A DNA stretch of 64,000 nt from Planctomycetaceae bacterium (lineage in GTDB: Bacteria > Planctomycetota > Planctomycetia > Planctomycetales > Planctomycetaceae), in assembly GCA_014762625.1 (NCBI GenBank), contig JABURQ010000063.1, positions 1 to 64,000 of the forward strand, read 5' to 3'. Positions 38,889 through 46,532 of the stretch are shown here, in pieces. Position numbers and translations under genes: made by a program. The notes beneath the pieces were generated by a model, which was given only the letters and a program-made list of their open reading frames with translations, searched no databases and had not been told where the DNA came from. The number at the start of each line of letters is the position of its first letter. Position 1 is the stretch's first letter.

Positions 38889-41500
38889 TGACCTTGATCT
38901 CTTTGACCGTCTTTCCAACTCTACTCGCGGCTGAAGCTGGCTCAGGCTCCCTCCAGAACTGGGAGTGGAGTACGCCGCGAAGTGGTCTGACGTGGTTGGG
39001 AATCGTGCTGTTTCTGGTGGCGTATCTGGGTTGGACCATCTGGTTGTACTGGCGGGATTCGCGCTCGTTTCATCCGCTCTGGCGAGTCTGGCTGCTGTTG
39101 CTGCGATTGGGAGTGCTCGCGGGTTTAATTGTGATTGCTTTCAATCCGCAACTGAGAACGACGAAAACCGCCTATCATCCCTCAAAAGTGGGTGTGTTGA
39201 TTGATACGTCGCTCTCGATGCGATTTCCGGCGGAAGATTCGGAGAGCCCCTCCGAAGCCGATGAGTCTCGTCTCGAGGCCTCCCGGAAGCTTCTGTTCGA
39301 TGACGGTTTGATCGCCAAACTGCGCGAGCAGCACGAAGTTTCGATCTTTACCTTCGACGAACAGTTACGAGGGCCGATTCACGTCTACCCGTCACAACAT
39401 CCGTTGGCGTTACAGTACCAACAGTCCTCCCAGGAAGAAGAATCGAAACCTGAGACACTTTCGCTTCAGGAACAGTTGCTCCGGTCGGCGACAACTTCCG
39501 AGATGAACGAAACCGACGATTCAGATTCAAACGAACCCGCGAAAGTGCTGACTTGGGAAGAAGCCTTTCCTCCCACCGGAACCGAAACCCGAATCGCCGA
39601 GTCGGTCAACGCCGCACTCACGCAATTGGGGGGGCATCTCTCGGGGTTAGTGATTGCCACCGATGGAGCGTCGAATGCCGGATTGCAAGCCTCATCAGCG
39701 AACGCCGCCGCCAATCAACTGGATGCCCGGCTGGTGGCTGTGGGAGTTGGTTCCACGCGACAGCCGGTCAATCTGACGGTCGCTTCCGTGCAGGCTCCCT
39801 CGATGGTGAGAATCAGCGATCAACCGGGAGAGGTGAACGATCCGTTCGAGGTGGTCGCGCTGGTTCAGGGAACCGGCCTGGAAGGGAAAACGGCGAATGT
39901 CGAATTGTTGATGAAGCCGAAAGACGCTCCGAATATCGAACCGACATTGATCGAAAGCCGTCAGGTCAGCTTCGGACAGGACGAAGAACGAGTCGAATTG
40001 AAATTCAGTCGCGAACCGACAGAGGAAGGTCGCGAAGAATATATCGTGCAGGCTTCGCTGGCGGACGATGCGGGAGAAGTCAACACCGAAGACAATGAGG
40101 CTCGACGGACCGTCAACGTGACTCGCAAGCGGATGGAATTGCTGATTGTGGCGAGTGGTCCGATGCGGGATTACCGCTTTCTACGCAGCATGTTGGCGCG
40201 GCGGTCCGGGATCGAAATGGATGTCTGGTTGCAGACCGTGGATGCGTCGTTTGCGGCGGCCGTCGATCAGGATGCCCGCGAATTATTGACCGAGTTCCCT
40301 CAAACGGCGCAAGAACTTTCTCGCTATGATGTGATTGTCGCCTTCGATCCGAATTGGCGCGACCTGACGCCCGAGCAGGTGGAAATCCTGACCGAATGGG
40401 TGGCGACGCACGCGGGAGGCATGATCTACATCGCCGGAGACGTCTTTACCGGTGAATTAAGTACCCTGGCTCAAAGCGACGATCCCGAGCAGGTCCGAAA
40501 TTACAAACCGGTCCTCGATATGCTTCCCGTTCATTTGGGACTGGGAGGATTTGATGTCGTTTCGACCGTCTCGTCGGATCAGGGATGGCCCATCGAATTT
40601 ACCAAAGACGGCGAAGGGGCCGGCTTCCTGCAACTCGACGAAGATCCCGGGCAATCACAACTCGTCTGGAAAGAGTTCGAGGGGATTTATCGCTGTTATC
40701 CCACTGCGGGAGCCAAACCGGCAGCCACCGTTTATGCCTACTTCTCAGATCCCCGATTTACATCCCAGTACGGTCAACCCATCCTCGTCGCTTCGCAATT
40801 TTATGGAGCGGGACGAGTGATCTATCTGGGAAGCGCCGAACTGTGGCGGATTCGCGCGTTGTCCGACGAATATTTCGATCGCTTCTGGGTCCGCGCCATT
40901 CGAGAAGTCGCCCAGGGACGCATGAAACAGGGAAACCAGCGCCTGCTGTTGATGCCGGAACGTAAAACCTATTACCTCGGTCAGACCGTTCGAGTCCGCG
41001 CGCGGGTTTTCGATCGCCAACTCAAACCGCTGACGATTCCCGAAGTGACGATGCGGGTCTTCGAGCCGGATGGACGCGAAGTGATTCCGGCTCGTAAACT
41101 GGTCCGCGATCCGAATCGGGAAGGCGAATACGTGGGCGATTTTCGCGTTACCCGTCAGGGGAACTACCGGCTGGAACTGCTCGATCCCGAAGAGAACGAG
41201 GCGGTGGAATCGACCTCCGTCGAGATGGAGGAAATCGAAGTCACGGTGCCGAAGTTGGAGTCTGAGAATACCCAGCAAAACATCAAATATCTTCGCGATC
41301 TCGTGGCCGATACCGACGGCGATTACGTCACACCGCAAACCGCCCTCTCTACAGTTCCCGATCTTTTGCCGAACGTCGGGGAAGCCTTCCAGATCGACGT
41401 CAGTTCCCGCCCTTTGTGGGATAAGGCCTGGGTGATGTACCTGCTGATTGCGTTATTGACCCTCGAGTGGGCAACCCGAAAGCTGCTGAAACTGGCGTAA
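38888..41500 (+). CDS. vWA / GATase-like membrane protein (copy 1)
   Basis: 870 residues from a GTG at 38888, in a TAGTG stop-start overlap with the upstream gene and with GGAG close by; starts further upstream would overlap by 130 bp. A short signal-like helix, two membrane helices (about 33-55 and 65-86), then a vWA domain with MIDAS DTSLS (106-110) and ATDGASNAG. Next comes a GATase-like fold (about 410-660, GGMIYIAGDVF) without a visible catalytic triad. The last helix ends in LEWATRKLLKLA. Two paralogues share this plan and the EWxxRK end. Confidence 0.9.
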   Translation: MTLISLTVFPTLLAAEAGSGSLQNWEWSTPRSGLTWLGIVLFLVAYLGWTIWLYWRDSRSFHPLWRVWLLLLRLGVLAGLIVIAFNPQLRTTKTAYHPSKVGVLIDTSLSMRFPAEDSESPSEADESRLEASRKLLFDDGLIAKLREQHEVSIFTFDEQLRGPIHVYPSQHPLALQYQQSSQEEESKPETLSLQEQLLRSATTSEMNETDDSDSNEPAKVLTWEEAFPPTGTETRIAESVNAALTQLGGHLSGLVIATDGASNAGLQASSANAAANQLDARLVAVGVGSTRQPVNLTVASVQAPSMVRISDQPGEVNDPFEVVALVQGTGLEGKTANVELLMKPKDAPNIEPTLIESRQVSFGQDEERVELKFSREPTEEGREEYIVQASLADDAGEVNTEDNEARRTVNVTRKRMELLIVASGPMRDYRFLRSMLARRSGIEMDVWLQTVDASFAAAVDQDARELLTEFPQTAQELSRYDVIVAFDPNWRDLTPEQVEILTEWVATHAGGMIYIAGDVFTGELSTLAQSDDPEQVRNYKPVLDMLPVHLGLGGFDVVSTVSSDQGWPIEFTKDGEGAGFLQLDEDPGQSQLVWKEFEGIYRCYPTAGAKPAATVYAYFSDPRFTSQYGQPILVASQFYGAGRVIYLGSAELWRIRALSDEYFDRFWVRAIREVAQGRMKQGNQRLLLMPERKTYYLGQTVRVRARVFDRQLKPLTIPEVTMRVFEPDGREVIPARKLVRDPNREGEYVGDFRVTRQGNYRLELLDPEENEAVESTSVEMEEIEVTVPKLESENTQQNIKYLRDLVADTDGDYVTPQTALSTVPDLLPNVGEAFQIDVSSRPLWDKAWVMYLLIALLTLEWATRKLLKLA

Positions 41501-41539
41501 GCGGGGTTCCTCCCAGCGACGATCTGCTACAATGTTGGC

Positions 41540-43108
41540 ATGGCCGCGTACGAATTTCCCTGCCCCGTTTGCTCTTTGACTCTCCGCGCCCGCGACCAGA
41601 CGGTCGCCGGGCAGGTCATCAAGTGTGCAGATTGTCAGACGCCGTTGCTCGTGGAGCAGGATGGTGATGGTCAACTCTTCGCACGTCGGCAACAGACTCT
41701 CCCTCCTCTTAAAACCTCCAAACTGGGGAACGCATCGCCGGACTCCTCGCTCTCAACAAAGAAGTTCAGAACACCACGTTCCGGAAAACTGTGGGGGAGT
41801 CTTGCGGGAATCGGTGTGGTGTTGATTGGGGGATTCTTTCTGATGGGACGTTCGACGGATGAGTCGCCAGCCGACAATCGATCCGTCGATCAGAAACCAG
41901 AGGTGGCACAGGATCCTGCTACACCGGAATCATCTGACAAGGAATCAGTTAGTAACGAGTCGAATAACAAGCCCAACGCCGACACCCTTTATTCCGATCT
42001 CGACGAACGCATTCAATTGTTTCAGGAGACTTCCGGCGTCTATCCGAGTCCGGTCATTTCCGGCCCCGAGGATCGATCGGAACGTTTCAGTTGGATCGCC
42101 TCTCTCGAATCGGTCACCCATCCGACGCAACTTCAACCTCTCTGGGATCGTGCCTGGGACGATCCGCTGAACGAACATTTCGTCCGACGAGCCCTGCCCC
42201 ATTGGCTCAATCCGGCGGTCTCGCCGAAAACTTCTCCCAATCGTTTTCCGGCGACTCACTTTGTGGGCATCGCCGGCATCGGGAAAGATGCCGCCAGCCT
42301 TCCCAGTTCCGATCCTCGAGCGGGGATGTTCGGTGACGGCAGAACGCTCTCCCCGGAAAACTTACCGGCGGGAGCCGCGAATGTCTGGATGCTTTCGGGG
42401 GTGCAGGAACAGATTGGTGCCTGGGCCGCGAACGGACAGGCAACCGTCAGACCCTGGACGGGAGGCCCCGTCATCGGCGGTCCTGACGGATTCGGTACGG
42501 GGCAAAAGGACGCCATGCCCATCCTGATGGCGGATGGCAGCGTGAGAGTTGCTTCCGCACAAACCGCTCCCGATGTTCTGGAACGACTGGCGACCATTCA
42601 CGTCGATAACAACGATGAAGTGGTCGTGGCCAAACAGGATCCTACCCCGATCACAGATCCTCCTGAAGAACCACCGTCTCCCCAATTCGCCGGTCAGCGC
42701 GTTTTCCAATTCCCACCCTTACGAGCCCCCAAACCTCCCGAAGCGGAGTTGGAAGATTTGCTGGCCTTGCTGAAGAAAGATCTCGGCGTCAAACCGCAAG
42801 AACCCGAACCAGCCCAGAATGTCGAACTCCAATTGGCGCAGAAGTTACGAGTCTTCGATCTCCGCGAACCGCAACCATTGCAAGCCGTGCTGGAGGAACT
42901 CTCGGTGATGAGCGGTGTGCCGATTCTGATTTCGCGAGCCGATTTGGGAGACGCAGAATCGAAACTCGATCGACGGGTCACCTTATCCCTCATTGAAACA
43001 ACCCTCAAGGATGTTCTGATTCGACTGTTGCAAGAGGCCGAGCTCGGGTACCGCATCGATTCAGGACGCATCAGAATTACTTCCGAACCGCTCACCGCTC
43101 CCGAATAA
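41540..43108 (+). CDS. Zinc-ribbon membrane protein with DUF1559-like and STN-like domains
   Basis: 522 residues. It has the same N-terminal ribbon as the gene at 31596-33455 (C8/C11, C29/C32) and one transmembrane helix at about 84-103. A DUF1559-like segment follows (about 145-330): RFSWIASLE, THFVGIAGIGKDAASLPSSDPRAGMFG and a terminal ILMADGSVR in place of the usual H-x9-DG. The C-terminus (about 425-515) is STN-like. DUF1559 is normally carried on prepilin-like proteins with an N-methylation leader, which is missing here. No Shine-Dalgarno is seen; a TACAAT hexamer ends 7 nt before the ATG, hinting at a leaderless message. It lies 39 bp after the vWA gene, so operon membership is also possible. 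Confidence 0.87.
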   Translation: MAAYEFPCPVCSLTLRARDQTVAGQVIKCADCQTPLLVEQDGDGQLFARRQQTLPPLKTSKLGNASPDSSLSTKKFRTPRSGKLWGSLAGIGVVLIGGFFLMGRSTDESPADNRSVDQKPEVAQDPATPESSDKESVSNESNNKPNADTLYSDLDERIQLFQETSGVYPSPVISGPEDRSERFSWIASLESVTHPTQLQPLWDRAWDDPLNEHFVRRALPHWLNPAVSPKTSPNRFPATHFVGIAGIGKDAASLPSSDPRAGMFGDGRTLSPENLPAGAANVWMLSGVQEQIGAWAANGQATVRPWTGGPVIGGPDGFGTGQKDAMPILMADGSVRVASAQTAPDVLERLATIHVDNNDEVVVAKQDPTPITDPPEEPPSPQFAGQRVFQFPPLRAPKPPEAELEDLLALLKKDLGVKPQEPEPAQNVELQLAQKLRVFDLREPQPLQAVLEELSVMSGVPILISRADLGDAESKLDRRVTLSLIETTLKDVLIRLLQEAELGYRIDSGRIRITSEPLTAPE

Positions 43109-43144
43109 AAACGATTCTTCTCCTGGAAAAGTGTTAGGAAACGC

Positions 43145-43447
43145 GTGGAACTCGACGATCAGGTTTGCCTCTGTTTTCATGTCAGCAAACGAAAAATAGT
43201 CAACTACATTCGCATTCACAAACCGCGCGTTCCCTCGCAGATCAGTGAGTGCGCTTCGGCGGGAACCGGGTGTGGCTGGTGCATTCCGTTTCTGAAACGT
43301 TATTTCGAAGAACAGACCGGTCGCAATGCGGAGGTCACCGGCAGCGATTTGACCGCCGAGGAATACGCTCGTCAGCGAGCCAACTACATCAAAGAGGGCA
43401 AAGGAACTCCTCCCCCCGGTGCGACACCCCTCCCCGACGAGGAATAA
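43145..43447 (+). CDS. BFD-like [2Fe-2S]-binding protein
   Basis: 100 residues from a GTG at 43145. The cluster ligands fit the BFD pattern: C8 and C10 (CLC), then C43 and C46 (CGWC), with C36 extra. Bacterioferritin-associated ferredoxins pass electrons to bacterioferritin to release iron, but similar domains occur in other redox proteins. No bacterioferritin gene is close. The C-terminal 30 residues are a proline-rich tail. It ends 9 bp from the convergent hsp20 stop. Confidence 0.85.
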   Translation: MELDDQVCLCFHVSKRKIVNYIRIHKPRVPSQISECASAGTGCGWCIPFLKRYFEEQTGRNAEVTGSDLTAEEYARQRANYIKEGKGTPPPGATPLPDEE

Positions 43448-43462
43448 CAGTCGAGGTTATTC
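43442..43462. other. Short hairpin spanning the convergent stop codons
   Basis: GAATAAC (43442-43448) pairs with GTTATTC (43456-43462) over a 7-nt loop. The two stems contain the TAA stops of the plus-strand BFD-like gene and the minus-strand hsp20 gene. It is AT-rich, so weak as a terminator, but it may act on both strands. Confidence 0.35.
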
Positions 43463-43864
43463 GCCTTCATCAATATTGATTTTTCGGGGTTCTCCGCGCG
43501 AAGCTTTCGGCAGGATCACTCTCAACACGCCGTGATTCAATTTTGCGCTGATCCGTTCGTGGTCCACTTCATCGCTCAGAATAAAGGAACGCAGAAAGTC
43601 CCCGACGCCGTACTCTTCGTGTTGGCCCATCAGCCCCTCGGGGACATAACGATTCACCCTTCCGAACAAGGTCAGCTTATTGTCCTGAACTTGCAGCTCG
43701 AGATTTTCCAGCGTGACGCCCGGCAAGTCGGCGACCAAGACGAGTCCTTCCTCCGATTCATAGATATCGATGGGAGGCGTGAACATCAAACGCTGCTCGG
43801 AAGAGTCGCCTGGTGAGGGGAGCGATTGCTCCGGATTGTTCTGCGGGACCAGTTCGTTGTTCAT
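43457..43864 (-). CDS. Small heat shock protein Hsp20, second of a pair
   Basis: 135 residues. The alpha-crystallin domain (about 30-125) has the VLVADLPGV strand pair and the conserved A-x-x-x-x-G-V-L end ([10 protein letters not shown]). It holds unfolded proteins in an ATP-independent way. It starts one base after the stop of the upstream hsp20, whose end provides a GGAGGGG ribosome-binding site. The two proteins are clearly diverged, so they may form mixed oligomers. Confidence 0.93.
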   Translation of the reverse strand: MNNELVPQNNPEQSLPSPGDSSEQRLMFTPPIDIYESEEGLVLVADLPGVTLENLELQVQDNKLTLFGRVNRYVPEGLMGQHEEYGVGDFLRSFILSDEVDHERISAKLNHGVLRVILPKASRGEPRKINIDEGE

Positions 43865-43865
43865 C

Positions 43866-44309
43866 TTATTCCCCTCCCTCCTGAATCGGGATTTGACGCG
43901 GAGTCACTTCCGGAGCTTTGGGAAGCGTGATTTTCAAAATGCCGTTCGTCAATTCCGCCTTCAGTCCCTCTTCCATCACACGATCGGGAAGATTGAGACT
44001 CCGCTGCCATTGGCCGCGGTAACGCTCGGACCTCCGGTAGCTACTATCGGGAACGTCATCCGCAGTCCGATTCCCTTTCAAAGTCAAGATTCCCTGAGCG
44101 ATGGAGAGATCGAGATCGGATTTCTTCATCCCGGGAAGTTCCGACGTCAGCAAATAATGGTCGTCATACTCATAGAGATTCACCGCCGGGAATGTTCGGC
44201 CCAGCCGAACCCCCTGGAGAGTGAAATCCATCGATCCCATCAGCCGGTCGACTTCGCGTTCCAAATCGCGAAACGCATCCCAGGCATTTCCCCAACGAAA
44301 GACGGGCAT
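43866..44309 (-). CDS. Small heat shock protein Hsp20, first of a pair
   Basis: 147 residues; AGGAGA precedes the ATG. The alpha-crystallin domain (about 40-140) has LLTSELPGM and the terminal [14 protein letters not shown]. The N-terminal arm ([12 protein letters not shown]) is typical. In the 290-bp gap to the divergent coaD I see no CIRCE element and no clear sigma-32 promoter. A TTTTATAAGATG stretch about 30 nt upstream could hold a -10 box. Confidence 0.94.
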   Translation of the reverse strand: MPVFRWGNAWDAFRDLEREVDRLMGSMDFTLQGVRLGRTFPAVNLYEYDDHYLLTSELPGMKKSDLDLSIAQGILTLKGNRTADDVPDSSYRRSERYRGQWQRSLNLPDRVMEEGLKAELTNGILKITLPKAPEVTPRQIPIQEGGE

Positions 44310-44600
44310 GAAACTCTTCTCCTGACCAGAAATTTGGACATCTTATAAAATGGCAAACCCTGTACCAGAGACGTCGGGAAACTGGAGACGAAGTATTTCC
44401 ATTGCAGTAAGTCATTGAAGTCAAACCGGATAGAACAAATCATGCAGAATGCGATGATCGACTGAAAAAGAAACGAGGTGCCATTCTGACAGTGAAAATC
44501 CGCACGGATTCTGGCGGGGAAAGAGTTTCGTCGATGTTGCCGACCAGAATGAATCGTTATGATGCCTCTCCGCACTCACTTCAAGTTAATGTGGTCAATC

Positions 44601-45107
44601 ATGGAACTCTCCGCTCGACACGCCGTCTATGTTGGCAGTTTCGATCCGCTGACTCTCGGGCACGAAGACATTATTCGACGCGGTGCATTGCTGTTCGACA
44701 AGTTGACCGTCGGCATTGGTATCAATCCCGACAAGAAACCTCTCTTCACGCCGGAGGAACGGGTGAAGCTGTGTCGTGAGATTCTTGCTCCTCTCTCGAA
44801 CGTGGAAGTCTGTTCGTTTGAAGGTCTGGCGGTCGATTTCGTGAAGTCCTGCGGAGCTCAGGTGATGCTGCGCGGGGTGAGAACGTTGACTGACATCGAG
44901 TCCGAATTCACGATGTCACTGGCCAATCGCACGTTGGCTCCCGACATCGAAACCGTGTTTTTGATGTCGAGCGATCAATACACCCATATTTCGAGCTCGC
45001 TGATCAAACAGATCGCGCAAATGGCCAAAGAGAATTCAGCGGAAAAATTAAAAGAATTTGTGCCGGTGCAAATCATCCCCCACCTGATCGAAAAATTCAC
45101 GGCTTGA
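44601..45107 (+). CDS. coaD: Phosphopantetheine adenylyltransferase
   Basis: 168 residues from the ATG at 44601; an earlier in-frame ATG at 44559 would add 14 atypical residues. It joins ATP and 4'-phosphopantetheine to form dephospho-CoA. The nucleotidyltransferase motif GSFDPLTLGHEDI is at residues 12-24, with RGVRT-x-DIE-x-E near 92 and SS-x-YTHISSS-x-IKQIA near 125. It is convergent with the next gene; only 2 bp separate the two stops. Confidence 0.95.
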   Translation: MELSARHAVYVGSFDPLTLGHEDIIRRGALLFDKLTVGIGINPDKKPLFTPEERVKLCREILAPLSNVEVCSFEGLAVDFVKSCGAQVMLRGVRTLTDIESEFTMSLANRTLAPDIETVFLMSSDQYTHISSSLIKQIAQMAKENSAEKLKEFVPVQIIPHLIEKFTA

Positions 45108-45109
45108 AT

Positions 45110-46435
45110 TCAGGAGCGAGCAGATTGATTGAGCAGCGAGATCAACCGGTCGGCTTCGTCGATGTACTGAGAGAGAACGTCCAGAACCTGCCAGCGATCT
45201 TCCGGTTTGATGTACAGTTTCTCGATCCCTTTCCGCCGGTTGCGGATGAGCAACCACTCGGGCTCTCTCAACGATTCCCAATCGCCCGCACGACACGTCA
45301 GATGAGTGTGCAGTTCCTCGACGTCTCCGCGGACGAGCGACCACAGGCTCCGCCCATCAGGGAAATCCGAGCTCATGCCGAACCAATCCAGCAAAGACGC
45401 GGGGAGATCGGCGGGAGAAGTAAGCGCGCCGTGACGTTCTCCCAGGTCCTGATTTCCGTGAACCAGAAGTAACGGAAGATGAGCAGTCTCTTCCTGGATC
45501 GGTCCTGAGTGTTGATGTCGGTCGAGTTGTTGAGTGACGGCGGATTCCCAGAGCGGTAAGCCGCGATCCGAAGTGAGAAAGAATACCGATCGTCCAGCGT
45601 CGATTTCCGGTTCCAGGCGATCGAAAAACTTGCCGAGTTCGTGGTCCCATTCCGACAATCGAGCTGCTGCCAGAACGTTGAGCGTTTTGATATGGAGACT
45701 TTCCGGCTCCGCGTTTTCTGTAGAGATGAGGGAAAGTGTCTCTTCGATCAATTCAAATGCGGCGGTCCGCTCGTCTTCCGAGATCGCATTTTCTTCGACG
45801 TCTTCAGTCTCCTCCTCGTCCTCGGCGGTCGGCGAGGGTTCTGTCTCAGGCTCCGAGAGTTGAGGGAGTTCGTTCAAATACAATTCGAGAAACGTCATCT
45901 CGGGAATCGGGATGCTCGGCATTTCACGCGAGTAAATCCACACGATCGCCTTTGCTCCTCGACCCCGAATCTCTGAGAGGATCGACTCTGCAGTTGAGAA
46001 AAGTTGCGATAGAGACTCGCCGACGGAATCGGAACTCGACTCCAGATAAGTGGTGTCCCAGCCGTCGGGAGCGATCTCCCACTCCGCGGGAGGAGAGTCG
46101 CTGATGAGGTGACATTCAATTCCAGCGGACGCACTCTGTTCGGCAAGAGACGGTCCCGCGTTCGACTCATTTTCTGCTGAGTACGTGGTCATGCCGTCCC
46201 ACCAGGCGTGTCGTAGACGGTCTTCGCCGAGATCGTCGGCAAAATGCTGGTCGAAAAGAACGCCTCGCGACGCCATCCGGTCGAAATGGGGAGTCTGTCC
46301 CAGTTCGCTGCCGTAGGCGCTGAACAGTTTCAATGGTAATTGTTGAAACGAGACCACCACGGCAATTCGCGGATCGTTTGGTTCGGTATCCATGCGGAAA
46401 TTTCGTGCGGAATTGAGAAAGTGTTCCCATCTCAT
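45110..46435 (-). CDS. Sulfatase-fold protein without the formylglycine signature
   Basis: 441 residues; an in-frame ATG at 46393 is an alternative start just before the core fold (IAVVVSFQQLPLKLFSAYG). The order of elements follows the alkaline-phosphatase/sulfatase superfamily: TPHFDRMASRGVLFDQHFA near 48, FFLTSDRG near 290, LPLLLVHG and LPASLLDWFG further on. The stretch that should hold C/S-x-P-x-R reads DLGEDRLRHAWWDG, so no nucleophile is present. An acidic insert of about 40 residues (EDEEETEDVEE) lies near 205-235. There is no signal peptide, so it is probably cytoplasmic and non-catalytic as a sulfatase; another metal-dependent activity remains possible. Confidence 0.78.
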   Translation of the reverse strand: MRWEHFLNSARNFRMDTEPNDPRIAVVVSFQQLPLKLFSAYGSELGQTPHFDRMASRGVLFDQHFADDLGEDRLRHAWWDGMTTYSAENESNAGPSLAEQSASAGIECHLISDSPPAEWEIAPDGWDTTYLESSSDSVGESLSQLFSTAESILSEIRGRGAKAIVWIYSREMPSIPIPEMTFLELYLNELPQLSEPETEPSPTAEDEEETEDVEENAISEDERTAAFELIEETLSLISTENAEPESLHIKTLNVLAAARLSEWDHELGKFFDRLEPEIDAGRSVFFLTSDRGLPLWESAVTQQLDRHQHSGPIQEETAHLPLLLVHGNQDLGERHGALTSPADLPASLLDWFGMSSDFPDGRSLWSLVRGDVEELHTHLTCRAGDWESLREPEWLLIRNRRKGIEKLYIKPEDRWQVLDVLSQYIDEADRLISLLNQSARS

Positions 46436-46532
46436 CCGGAAATGTACGTAACGTCAAGAGAGACCGTTTCTTCGGGCATCGGGATCGCGTAAACTTGAAG
46501 AGCCGCGATAATTTTCGAGAAACCGGAATTCC

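Noticed and set aside
44310-44600. Search for a CIRCE element or sigma-32 promoter ahead of the hsp20 pair
   Set aside because: No TTAGCACTC inverted repeat and no CTTGAA/CCCAT pair found; regulation left open.
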